Notes under the pieces: model-generated
Databases searched by the model: none
Seen by the model: the letters and a program-made list of their open reading frames with translations, nothing else
What the model was told of the DNA's origin: nothing
Translations under genes and position numbers: made by a program
Origin: CAVXFB01 sp963760935
Lineage (GTDB): Bacteria; Planctomycetota; Planctomycetia; Pirellulales; Thermoguttaceae
Assembly: GCA_963760935.1 (NCBI GenBank)
Contig: CAVXFB010000003.1
Span: 434,001-498,000 of the forward strand
DNA length: 64,000 nt
Direction: 5' to 3'
Part shown: one piece after another, positions 9,062-17,906 of the stretch
How the letters are laid out: the number at the start of each line of letters is the position of its first letter
How positions within the stretch are numbered: the stretch's first letter is position 1

Positions 9062-9665
9062 GATTTGGTCCCTCCCCCCTTGATTGCAGAATTCTACGCA
9101 CAAGATTGCCAAGGACCAGCCCGACAGCGGAAAAATTGTGTTTTTTTCCTGCCCCTGGAGGTGGGCCAAGCGGCACGGGACAGAATGCGACCGGCGTTTG
9201 TGCCGTCGTGACGCAGGCTTGGCGGATCAGGCACCGGCAGTCTCTTTTGACCTTCGTCCTGCCGGCACCCTCCTGGCAAACTGCAACGACTGGGGCTCTT
9301 CGGCTTGATGTTCCAAGCATAACGAAGCACCGCGCACCGGTACCGGCCAATCACGCTATATGGTGCAATCCGCAATAGCTCAGCAGATAGAACGATGGCA
9401 CGTTCACCCATACGTCTCGGCCCGGCCATACGTTTTACGTAGGCGTCACCACGCTACGGCGAACAAGCCGGAAGCAGCGCTTTTCGAGCATATTCCGCTT
9501 TGGCCGAATCATCCGCCATTGCCTGATACTCCGATAGCAACATGGGATACGGAAATCTCCTACCTCGGCGTTCGCCCCGCGCGGACGAGGATGACGCTAC
9601 CCATCCATCCCAGGATGGATGGTGTGAGCAAGCACCCTGCCAAGTACTGAAAAGGTTGATCAGAC
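9062..9665. other. Intergenic region before the porin gene
   Basis: About 600 bp between the divergent zinc-ribbon and porin genes. Short open frames exist on both strands but none shows a family motif or a good ribosome site. A tRNA D-arm-like string lies near 9376 but no tRNA fold forms around it. Confidence 0.5.
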
Positions 9666-11030
9666 ATGAAACGCCTCGCAATGACAGTGGCAACGGTTAT
9701 GACGGTTGTGTGGTCATCGAACGGGATTGCGGCACAAGATGGATCGCTTCATGGGTCATTGGCGTTTCTACAGGGTGGATCGCAAGACGTCGCCGAGCCG
9801 ACCGAGCCGGCGCCGCCGCCGCCAACTTCTGAAAGTCTGGAAAGCGCCGCTGCTGTTGTGGCGTCGGACGAGCTACCCGATCAAGTTGCCGCCAAACCTT
9901 GGGAGCTTCCCCAGCCTGAGATTCTCACAAAGCTGGGCATCGACATGGGTGGATGGATCCAGCAAGGCATCACGTTCAACTCACTAAACCCGGCGGATCG
10001 GTTCAATGGCCCGGTGGCCACGAACGATCGCTCCTCGGAATACCAACTGAATCAGGCGTGGATGTACTTCGTGCGGCCGACGAAAACCGACGGTTGCGGT
10101 TGGGATATCGGTGGCCGAATCGACGTCGTATACGGTACCGACTGGCGATTTGGACAGTGTTTCGGCCTCGAAACGCAAATCGACGATCCCAATTCGTTTT
10201 ACGGGCTCGTCCTGCCGCAGTTCTACCTGGAAGTGGCCGTCAACGATCTCACGGTGAAGATGGGGCACTTTGCCACGCTCACCAGCCTGGAACTTGTGCC
10301 GGCGCCGGTAAACTTCTTCTACTCGCATACCTACATCGTCTCGGGCTACTTCGATCCGCTCTTGGTCACCGGCCTACAGGCCGACTATAAGCTCGACGAT
10401 CACTGGAATCTCGTTGCTGGTTTCAATCGTGGATGGCTCGAGTTTGAAGACCCTAGCAACACGATGAACTTCCTCGGCGGCGTCAAAGCGACGAGCGACA
10501 ACAAAAAATCGGTGCTATCGGTGATGGTCGATGCCGGTAAACAGATTGGTTTCACAGGCGTGAACGATCGAACAAGTGTCATCACGGTCTTCACGCACAA
10601 CTTCACCGACCGATTTGCCTACGGCTCGCAATATACCGCCGGCATCGAGGAGGACGGCTCCGTCACGCGACCCGGCGAGAACGCCTCGTGGTACGGCACC
10701 GAACAGATCTTGACCTACAAGCTCAACGACAAATGGGCAGCCGGCCTGCGTTACGAGTGGATTCGCGACAACGATGGCGCACGAGTTGCCGGCGTTGGGA
10801 CCTTGATGGGAACCGCTCGCGGCTGGGGTGGCTTGCCGGGTATGGCGGGCGCCTACAACGATCTTAGCCTCGGCCTGAACTATCGACCGCATCCCAATTT
10901 CGTGTTCCGCCCGGAAGTCCGCTGGGACTGGTACGACGGTCTGCCGAACGCTGCGGGACAACTCCCCTTCGGCGATTACACGGAGCGAGAGCAGTTCCTC
11001 GCGGCCATGGACATGGTCGTGACGTTCTGA
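9666..11030 (+). CDS. Outer-membrane beta-barrel porin (BBP2/OmpL-like)
   Basis: 454 residues: a signal peptide (MKRLAMTVATVMTVVW, cut near IAA), a Pro/Glu-rich linker, then a barrel of alternating amphipathic strands rich in Gly, Tyr, Trp and Asp, ending in the C-terminal Phe typical of outer-membrane proteins. Motifs such as 'GWIQQGITFN', 'NQAWMYFVRP' and 'DIGGRIDVVYGTDWRF' match the putative beta-barrel porin-2 family common in planctomycetes. It likely mediates diffusion of small solutes across the outer membrane; the substrate is unknown. It stands alone, converging on the ATP synthase genes. Confidence 0.88.
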   Translation: MKRLAMTVATVMTVVWSSNGIAAQDGSLHGSLAFLQGGSQDVAEPTEPAPPPPTSESLESAAAVVASDELPDQVAAKPWELPQPEILTKLGIDMGGWIQQGITFNSLNPADRFNGPVATNDRSSEYQLNQAWMYFVRPTKTDGCGWDIGGRIDVVYGTDWRFGQCFGLETQIDDPNSFYGLVLPQFYLEVAVNDLTVKMGHFATLTSLELVPAPVNFFYSHTYIVSGYFDPLLVTGLQADYKLDDHWNLVAGFNRGWLEFEDPSNTMNFLGGVKATSDNKKSVLSVMVDAGKQIGFTGVNDRTSVITVFTHNFTDRFAYGSQYTAGIEEDGSVTRPGENASWYGTEQILTYKLNDKWAAGLRYEWIRDNDGARVAGVGTLMGTARGWGGLPGMAGAYNDLSLGLNYRPHPNFVFRPEVRWDWYDGLPNAAGQLPFGDYTEREQFLAAMDMVVTF

Positions 11031-11082
11031 GCCAGATCTACAGCGAATGTGGTAGACCGGGCAGTCTGCCAGGGCGTATATG

Positions 11083-11110
11083 TGGGGGCAGCCGAAAGAA
11101 GCTGCCTCCA
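11083..11110. terminator. Hairpin between convergent porin and atpC genes
   Basis: A 10-bp stem (TGGGGGCAGC with GCTGCCTCCA, one G-T pair) around an 8-nt loop sits 52 bp after the porin stop and 5 bp from the atpC stop. No strong T-run follows on either strand, so termination is only probable. Confidence 0.4.
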
Positions 11111-11114
11111 CCTG

Positions 11115-11510
11115 CTATTGGCTTGCCCTTCGCGCGACGCGCAGCTTGGCGCGGCTGGCGTCGACGGCACGCTGTCGAGCCGCCGCCGCCTCGGGCGTGG
11201 AGGCGGCAGACGTCTGGGACGACACAAGCTGCTCCCGAGTGACCGCCTCGTCGATCGTTGCCGCTGGCACCGCCCGCTCGGTCAGCACCGAAACCACGTC
11301 GCCAAGCACCTCGACGAATCCCCGCTCAACGTAATAGCGATCCGTGCGATCCTCGGTGCGAATCCGCATCTCGCCACAGCCCAACAGACCGATCATCGGC
11401 GTATGGCCTGGCGCAATGCCGACCTCACCGTCGAGTAGCGTCAGCGCGACAAAATCGGCCGCCTGTTGATAGACGGTCTGCTCAGGTGTAACGACGATGC
11501 ACTGGAGCAT
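11115..11510 (-). CDS. atpC: F1 ATP synthase epsilon subunit
   Basis: 131 residues. The N-terminal beta-sandwich has the family features 'VVTPEQTVYQ', 'LLDGEVGIAPGHTPMIG' and 'VERGFVEVLGDVVSVL'. The C-terminal helical hairpin is short and Ala/Arg-rich. It regulates and couples the rotor of the F-type ATP synthase. It is the last gene of a leftward atpG-atpD-atpC run, 59 bp after atpD. Confidence 0.95.
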   Translation of the reverse strand: MLQCIVVTPEQTVYQQAADFVALTLLDGEVGIAPGHTPMIGLLGCGEMRIRTEDRTDRYYVERGFVEVLGDVVSVLTERAVPAATIDEAVTREQLVSSQTSAASTPEAAAARQRAVDASRAKLRVARRASQ

Positions 11511-11569
11511 GCGATGGGAAAGGGTTAGAGCCTAGGGATGATTTGACCTTGGGTACTCGATAGCAGGAC

Positions 11570-13036
11570 CTACTTGGCTTCCATCTTCTTAGCCTGTTCC
11601 GCCGCCTGTTCAATCGGGCCAACGTACATGAAGGCTTGCTCCGGCAGGTGGTCCCACTTGCCGTCGGCAATCTCCTCGAAACTGCGGATCGTATCCGACA
11701 GGGGAGTGATTTCGCCCGCCTTGCCGGTGAACACTTCGGCCACCAAGAACGGCTGCGAAAGGAATCGCTCCATCCGCCGTGCTCGGTGCACCACCAGCTT
11801 GTCGGCCTCGCTCAACTCGTCAACGCCGAGAATCGCAATAATGTCCTGCAACTCGCGATAGCGCTGCAATGTCATCTGCACACGACGGGCAATTGCATAA
11901 TGCCGCTCACCAACGTATTGCGGGTCGAGAATTCGGCTGGAACTGGCCAGCGGATCGACGGCCGGATAGATACCCTTGGCGCTGATTGCACGTTCCAGGT
12001 AGATAAACGCGTCGAGTTGTCCGAAAGCGGCGGCGGGGGCCGGATCGGTCGGATCGTCGGCCGGCACGTACACCGCTTGCACAGAGGTGATCGCCCCCTT
12101 GCTCGTCGAGGCAATCCGCTCCTGCAATTGCCCCATCTCTGTGGCCAGCGTGGGCTGATAGCCGACGGCCGACGGCATGCGGCCCAACAGCGCCGAAACT
12201 TCACTACCGGCCTGCGAGAAACGAAAGATGTTGTCGATGAACAGCAGGACGTCGGTGCCGGTCGTGTCGCGAAAATACTCAGCCATTGTCAAGGCCGACA
12301 GCGCCACGCGGAGCCGTGCACCCGGCGGTTCGTTCATCTGGCCAAAGACCATGCACGTCTGTTCGATCACGTGGCGGCCCGTATTGCCGATCTTCGACTG
12401 CTGCATTTCCAGCCAAAGGTCGTTCCCCTCGCGCGTCCGCTCGCCCACGCCCGCAAATACGGAATAGCCGCCGTGGCTACTGGCGATTCGCGCGATCAAC
12501 TCGGTCAAAATCACGGTCTTTCCGAGGCCCGCCCCACCGAACAACCCTGCCTTGCCACCGCGCACGAACGGCGTCAACAGATCGACCACCTTGATGCCGG
12601 TCTCGAAGACTTCCGTCCGGGTCGAGAGGTCGGTCACTTCTGGCGACTCACGGTGGATAGGCCAGAAGTCGTCAGCCTTGATTGGCCCGCGTCCGTCGAT
12701 CAATTCCCCGGTGACATTGAAGACGCGACCGAGCGCTGCCTTGCCGACAGGAACCTTGACTGGCGCGCCCGTATCGATGCAATCCATGCCGCGGACCATG
12801 CCGTCGGTGTTGCCCAGGGCCACACAGCGCACCCGCCCGCCGCCAAGATGCTGCTGCACCTCGCCGGTCAGATTCAGCTTGATGCCTTTTTGGTCGCTTA
12901 TGATCTTCACGGCGTTGTAGATCAGCGGCAGCGAGCCCTCGGAAAAGTGGGCATCAAACGTCGACCCGATGATCTGTGTCACGCGGCCGATGTTGTGGGG
13001 AGCGGCGGGTTTTTTGATCGCGGCATTACTCGACAT
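11570..13036 (-). CDS. atpD: F1 ATP synthase beta subunit
   Basis: 488 residues, the normal length. Catalytic nucleotide-binding motifs are present: P-loop GGAGLGKTV (Leu where Val is usual), 'GERTREGNDLW', Walker B 'DVLLFIDNIFRFSQAGSEVSALLGR', and 'ADDPTDPAPA'. It catalyses ATP formation at the alpha/beta interface of the F1 head. Sequence style is ordinary F-type. It lies between atpG and atpC; the alpha-subunit gene that should precede atpG is absent from this window. Confidence 0.98.
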   Translation of the reverse strand: MSSNAAIKKPAAPHNIGRVTQIIGSTFDAHFSEGSLPLIYNAVKIISDQKGIKLNLTGEVQQHLGGGRVRCVALGNTDGMVRGMDCIDTGAPVKVPVGKAALGRVFNVTGELIDGRGPIKADDFWPIHRESPEVTDLSTRTEVFETGIKVVDLLTPFVRGGKAGLFGGAGLGKTVILTELIARIASSHGGYSVFAGVGERTREGNDLWLEMQQSKIGNTGRHVIEQTCMVFGQMNEPPGARLRVALSALTMAEYFRDTTGTDVLLFIDNIFRFSQAGSEVSALLGRMPSAVGYQPTLATEMGQLQERIASTSKGAITSVQAVYVPADDPTDPAPAAAFGQLDAFIYLERAISAKGIYPAVDPLASSSRILDPQYVGERHYAIARRVQMTLQRYRELQDIIAILGVDELSEADKLVVHRARRMERFLSQPFLVAEVFTGKAGEITPLSDTIRSFEEIADGKWDHLPEQAFMYVGPIEQAAEQAKKMEAK

Positions 13037-13140
13037 AGTGGCTCTGCTCTCTTGATGACGATCGTGAATTGGTCATTGCGACTTTGTCATCGGTCGCTGG
13101 CCAATTGGCACTGCCAGCGATGCAATGGAAAGTCCGTTCT

Positions 13141-14019
13141 TTACTCGTTGAGCGCTTCTGCGCCCCCCATAATCTCCAACAGTTCGCTCGTAATCTGCCC
13201 CTGCCGGGCGCGATTGTACGCCATCGATAGATGCGAGATCATGCTGTCGGCGTTCTCGGTTGCGGCTTTCATGGCAACCATGCGGGCGATCTGCTCGCTG
13301 ACGGCTGCGTCGAGAAAGCACTTGAACAGCTTCACCTTGAAACTCGTCGGCACAACCGCTTCGAGAATCATCTCCGGCGAAGGAAGGAATTCGTAATGCG
13401 GGTCGCCGGCAAGCAACTCTTCTTCGGGAACCTCCAAGGCGCCAAGCGGCAGCAGCGTTTCCACCACGGCCTGCTGATGACTGGCACTCTCAAACTTGGT
13501 ATACACAACGTCCAGCCGGTCCAATTGGCCATCGATGAAGTCGTGCAGGTAGCGAGTGGCCAGCACGCCGACTTCGGCGAAGGTGGGCCGATCTTCAAAA
13601 TGCGTGAACGCCTCGTCCGGCTGAATCTTGCGAAAGCGGAAGGCCCCAATGCCGCGTTTGCCAGCCACTTCCAGTCTGACGTCCGGCACCATCTCGCGAA
13701 GCTGCCGGTAGCGCGTCGCAGCCAACCGCACTGCATTTCCGTTGTAGCCCGCACACAAGCCGCGATTGGCAGTCAAGGCCAGCAGTATTGCCCGCTTCGG
13801 CTCGGGGCGGGGCAACAGCAAGGGGTGCGAAACTTCCAAACCGCGTCGGGCGAGGTGGCCCACCAGGGCCATGATACGGTCGGTATATGCCGTGGCAGCC
13901 GTTGCCCGATCCATCGCCCGCTTGAACCGCGCGGTGGAAATCAACTCCATCGTCCGCGTGATCTTGCGGATATTGCGAATTGCCTTGCGGCGTCGGTCTA
14001 AGGCTCGGGCTTTGGCCAT
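13141..14019 (-). CDS. atpG: F1 ATP synthase gamma subunit
   Basis: 292 residues. The N-terminal helix 'RRRKAIRNIRKITRTMELIS' and the C-terminal helix 'NADSMISHLSMAYNRARQGQIT' form the central coiled-coil stalk; 'LTANRGLCAGYNGN' is the family signature. It transmits rotation to the catalytic head. In most bacteria atpA and atpH lie directly upstream. Here the sequence before the ATG at 14019 is noncoding for about 270 bp and is then occupied by an IS701-type element, so the operon appears cut. The start has only a weak ribosome site. Confidence 0.96.
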   Translation of the reverse strand: MAKARALDRRRKAIRNIRKITRTMELISTARFKRAMDRATAATAYTDRIMALVGHLARRGLEVSHPLLLPRPEPKRAILLALTANRGLCAGYNGNAVRLAATRYRQLREMVPDVRLEVAGKRGIGAFRFRKIQPDEAFTHFEDRPTFAEVGVLATRYLHDFIDGQLDRLDVVYTKFESASHQQAVVETLLPLGALEVPEEELLAGDPHYEFLPSPEMILEAVVPTSFKVKLFKCFLDAAVSEQIARMVAMKAATENADSMISHLSMAYNRARQGQITSELLEIMGGAEALNE

Positions 14020-14288
14020 TACCAGGGTCGGTTGCTAGCAGTGAAATCGAAGGGACCAATCTTGCCAAGTTACCGATGACGTATCAGAAATCGTCCAAGT
14101 TGCGCCAATCATTATGGTCCGGAACGCAGTCGATCATACCCATCAAGTGTGCCAATCCACGAACAGGCGGCCTGCTCCACTTTGGCTGTCATAATCCCCC
14201 ATTATGCAAGCCAGCCGTTGGCGAGACAAGGCCCGCACGTTCCTAGGGCCGCCTTCCAAATCACACTGCCATAGGTCGGGCGCCGTAA

Positions 14289-15818
14289 TTTTACTGCGCA
14301 GGATTGATATTGCGTAAATCGGCGAGTTTGGCGAAGCTGTAGGCATCCAACACGGAGGGCTTGGCATGGACGCCAAACAGATTCGCCATTTGAAGCCGAT
14401 GCTGACACGTTACTTGAAACAGTTCGACGATTGCTTTACCCAACGGCAGACGCGGGCTCATTTCTCGACCTATGTCGAGGGCCAATTGTCCAATCTCAGC
14501 GAAAAAAGCTGTGAACCGATCGCCGTTGCCGCCGGGATTCCCCCGCGAAACTTGCAGGAGTTTTTGTCCACCTACAAGTGGGAAGAAGATCGCACTCGAA
14601 ATCGCTTGCAAGAGATCGTGATCCGGGACCACGCTGGTCGCAATTCGGTCGGCATCATCGACGAAACCAGCGACGTGAAGCAAGGAGGCAAAACCCCTGG
14701 CGTCAAACGGCAGTGGTGCGGCACGGTTGGTAAGACGGAAAACTGCATCGTCACCGTGCATCTCGCCTACGCCACCGGCGATTTCCATTGCCTGTTGGAC
14801 GGCGACTTGTTTCTGCCCGAGGACTGGTCGGACGACCGCGCCCGTTGCCGCGCGGCGGGCATTCCCGACGATGTGGTGTATCGGCCGAAATGGAAAATCG
14901 CTTTGGAGCTTTTCGACCGCGCGGAAGACAACGGAGTGACGTTCGACTGGCTGACGTTCGACGAGGGATATGGCGGAAAGCCCGCGTTTTTGCGGGAATT
15001 GCACGGTCGCAAGCAGTGTTTTGTGGGCGAAGTGCCGAAGACGTTCACCGGCTGGATTCACGAGCCGCGCGTAACGGATCGCCCGTTTCGGCGAGCCAAG
15101 GGGCGTGGCCGCAAGACGCCGCGAGCCATTGCCGGCAGCCGTCCGGCCATCAGCGTTGAAAACATGCTCAAATACTCGCCGGAACTGCGGGACCAGGAGT
15201 GGGTGCGGTATCGCGTCAAGGACGGCGAAAAGGGGCCGATGGTTTGGGAGGCAAGACACGTTTGGATTACGGTCAAGGATGAGAAGGGCTTGCCCGGAAT
15301 GCGGCTGCATCTGGCGGTAGCCCGCAATGTCTTGGACCCGGCGGAGATCAAGTTTTTCCTCGGTGACGCTCCGTTGGAGACGAGCGTGCAAACCTTGTTG
15401 CTGGTGGCGTTCTCGCGATGGCGTGTTGAACGGTGTTTTGAGGATCAAAAACAAGAAGTCGGGCTCGATCAATGGGAAGGGCGTCACTGGCTGGGATTGA
15501 AGCGACACTTGATCCTGACATCGGTGAGCTACTTGTTCATGGCGCGAGTCCGCGAGACTTTGCGGGGGAAAAAATCCCGAGTTGACCGTGTGCCAAGTAC
15601 ATACGGCAATGGGATCACTGGTGCGGAGTTGGTGGCTTAGCGGTCGGGCGTCTGCGGCACTGATTGAAGCAACCGCAAGGACAATCCAGCACTGGCAACA
15701 GCGCAATGCAACAGCACGGCGATGCCACATCAAGCGAACACGAAAGAAACTGCGACACCTGGGCATTTATCTGAAAAACCTCATACGCTGCAAATGGCCG
15801 TAATCCTGCGCAGTAAAA
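14289..15818 (+). mobile_element. IS701-family insertion sequence with intact ends
   Basis: A 1530-bp element bounded by perfect 17-bp terminal inverted repeats, TTTTACTGCGCAGGATT at 14289-14305 and its complement at 15802-15818. Flanks are GTAA (left) and CTAA (right), a near-match that fits the 4-bp YTAR target duplication of this family with one change. It contains one transposase gene. It lies between atpG and remnants of an IS91-like transposase, so it has inserted into, or brought together, foreign sequence next to the ATP synthase genes. Confidence 0.88.
14366..15803 (+). CDS. IS701-family DDE transposase (frameshifted near 15575)
   Basis: The main frame (14366-15640, 424 residues) has the DDE-type core: first Asp in 'GIIDETSDVKQGGKTPG', second Asp in 'WLTFDEGYGGKPAFL', and Glu in 'WRVERCFEDQKQEVGLD', with the family signature 'QWCGTVGKTENCIVTVHLAY'. 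After a G5A6 homopolymer at about 15566-15577 that frame goes astray and stops. The next frame supplies the usual C-terminal helix ('ALIEATARTIQHWQQRN', 'KRTRKKLRHLGI') to 15803. One surplus base in the homopolymer explains both. Whether this is a sequencing error, inactivation or programmed frameshifting cannot be decided here. The intact element would excise and reinsert by cut and paste. Confidence 0.85.
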
Positions 15819-15965
15819 CTAATCGGGGCACGGCAGCGTTGCTCGGCCGCGTTTACAAGGTCGATCCATTGATCTGCCCAATTTGCAGGTCGGCGACGCG
15901 CACTGTCAACCACATCGAAGGCTGACGGCCGGAGGTATCGCGAAGATACTCCCTCACTGCGGTTT
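15819..15965 (+). pseudogene. C-terminal remnant of an IS91-like transposase
   Basis: Immediately right of the IS701 element the frame reads 'LLGRVYKVDPLICPIC', matching the zinc-binding C-terminal tail of IS91-type (Y1) transposases (RVYxVDPLxCPxC). It stops at 15925, and 'IAKILPHCG' in another frame continues the expected tail. No N-terminal or catalytic part is visible, and nothing like it lies left of the IS701 element. Confidence 0.5.
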
Positions 15966-16411
15966 TCTGCAAGGTTCCCTGTAGACCCACTCACGGGGTA
16001 TGAGCCGGATGGACACTATCGAACTCCAAACGGTTCTCCACTCCCGGCTTCCGTAGCGACTATGTTGATCCGCCGCCGGGGCCTCGACGTGAGCAGCCTA
16101 TCTTGTTACGCGCTACAAGGGTCTCGCGCGCCGCCGCATAGCCAGTCGCATAGACGTTGAAGACCCGAATTCCGCCGACCACACCGCAAAGATGCGGCGA
16201 CGGCCGCCTATTTGACATCTCGTACATCGCCAGATAGGCTATGACTCGTACTGGCGACCGTATCTATTCACCTTTTCAAGGTTGTAACTAGGCTGCGGGG
16301 AATCATCGATTTCACTTTTCGACGATTCCGACGCTACGCCAGCGGATTGGAGCTCCTATTTGTAGCCCTACAAAGGGTGACTGCTAGGCCAAACCGCCGC
16401 GCGGGAAAATC
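15966..16411. other. Noncoding stretch before the glycosyltransferase
   Basis: About 450 bp with no open frame showing a family motif. It may be further decayed mobile-element sequence. No promoter was identified with confidence. Confidence 0.4.
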
Positions 16412-17869
16412 ATGATTGCGGCGTTAGATCGTCCTAAGTCCGACGAGGAAGGCCGGGGCCACCGGCAAACGGCATACCTTATGGTGTGCGCCGCAATCCT
16501 AATAGTCGCGGCACTCGTGCGGGGTTATGGCACGCAGAACGATCTATGGTTGGACGAGATTTGGTCGGTGGGATTGGCCCGCAAGGTTTCGTCGCCGGTG
16601 GATATTTTCACCAAGATCCACCACGACAACAACCACTATCTGAACACCTTGTATCTCTATCTTATCGGCCCGCAGGACAACTGGCCCGGATACCGCATGC
16701 CCTCTCTATTGGCAGGCATCGGCACCGTCGTCCTGGCGGGGCTGATCGGCCGACGCCGCAACATGGCGAGCGCGCTGTTGGCAATGCTGGTGACGGGTTC
16801 CTCGTACGTGATGATCGTCTATTCATCCGAGGCCCGGGGCTATGCGCCGGCGGTGTTCTTTTCCTTCCTCTCGTTCTACTTGTTGGATCGGTATTTGGAG
16901 ACGCGACGCTGGCCGTATGCGCTGACGTTTTCCCTCACCGCGGTGCTGGGATTCCTCGCGCAGTTGGTGTTCTTGGGTTTTTACGCCGCGGCGCTGGTCT
17001 GGAGCGGTTATCGGCTGATGAAGTCCCGCCTGGGGCCCAAGCAGATCGTGATTGCAGTGATCGCTTGTCACGCCATTCCGATCCTCGTTATTGCCGTAAT
17101 CTATTTTGCCGATCTTCGTTACATCATCGTCGGCGGGGGCACCACCTCGACGTTGCTTAGCGGCTACACGTCAGCTCTTGCATGGGCCTTGGGAACCCCG
17201 AACTCGCACATTGGAATCCTGGCAACGTGTGCCATTGCCGTGGTGATCCTCATCATCGGGGTCGACATGCTCTGGCGTGAGAGCCCCGACTTGTGCGTGT
17301 TCTTTGTGGGCGCAATTTTGGTGTTCCCCATTCTCCTGGCTGTCGCTAGCGGTTCCAGCTTGTTCTACGTGAGGTATTTCATCATCGGGATCGCCTTCTT
17401 TCTGATCCTCTTCAGCTTTGTCTTGGCCGATCTCTACCAACGCAGCCACTGGGGTAAAGCGATTAGCGTGCTTCTGCTTCTGGCATACGTCGCGGCCAAT
17501 GGCTGGCATGTCGCGAGCCTATTGACGTACGGCCGAGGCCAATATCGTGACGCGATCCGTTTCATGGCAGATCGCTCCACCGCCAACCCCATGACGATTG
17601 GCGGAGACCACGATTTTCGTATTGGCACCGAAGTGAACTTTTATGGTCCCGAGGTCATGGGGCAACGGAACTTCGCCTACATACCGTATCGAGCATGGCC
17701 ACCTCAAGGGCCCGAATGGCTGATTCTCCAAAGCGAGTCGTTCATGCCGCCACGGCCTAGGGCGGACGAGATACGGATCGGGGGCAATCGGTTTGCACTC
17801 GTCAAGGTCTACCCGACGGCACCCCTCTCTGGCCTGCACTGGTTCGTCTTCCACAACGAGGGACAGTGA
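16412..17869 (+). CDS. GT-C type membrane glycosyltransferase (family 39-like)
   Basis: 485 residues with about ten to twelve membrane helices. The first luminal loop has the acidic pair in 'LWLDEIWS', the position of the catalytic Asp of GT-C enzymes that use polyprenyl-phosphate sugars, and 'YSSEARGYA' in a later loop is a further family marker. The C-terminal soluble domain (from about residue 390) contains 'NFYGPEVMG'. It probably transfers a sugar from a lipid-phosphate donor to a cell-surface acceptor; donor and acceptor are unknown. It is a single gene that converges on the hydrogenase operon, 37 bp apart. Confidence 0.82.
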   Translation: MIAALDRPKSDEEGRGHRQTAYLMVCAAILIVAALVRGYGTQNDLWLDEIWSVGLARKVSSPVDIFTKIHHDNNHYLNTLYLYLIGPQDNWPGYRMPSLLAGIGTVVLAGLIGRRRNMASALLAMLVTGSSYVMIVYSSEARGYAPAVFFSFLSFYLLDRYLETRRWPYALTFSLTAVLGFLAQLVFLGFYAAALVWSGYRLMKSRLGPKQIVIAVIACHAIPILVIAVIYFADLRYIIVGGGTTSTLLSGYTSALAWALGTPNSHIGILATCAIAVVILIIGVDMLWRESPDLCVFFVGAILVFPILLAVASGSSLFYVRYFIIGIAFFLILFSFVLADLYQRSHWGKAISVLLLLAYVAANGWHVASLLTYGRGQYRDAIRFMADRSTANPMTIGGDHDFRIGTEVNFYGPEVMGQRNFAYIPYRAWPPQGPEWLILQSESFMPPRPRADEIRIGGNRFALVKVYPTAPLSGLHWFVFHNEGQ

Positions 17870-17906
17870 CCCCAGCCGACGCAATGAAGGCAGCCAATCG
17901 CTCGAC

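Noticed and set aside
9376..9393. TAGCTCAGCAGATAGAAC, resembling a tRNA D arm
   Set aside because: No acceptor, anticodon or T arm can be folded around it.
11636..13396. Long (586-codon) open frame on the plus strand opposite atpD and atpG
   Set aside because: It is the complement of strongly conserved ATP synthase genes, has no family motif and is explained by GC-rich codon bias.
14291..15766. 491-codon open frame opposite the IS701 transposase
   Set aside because: The sense strand has a clear DDE transposase; the antisense translation has no motif and starts inside the inverted repeat.
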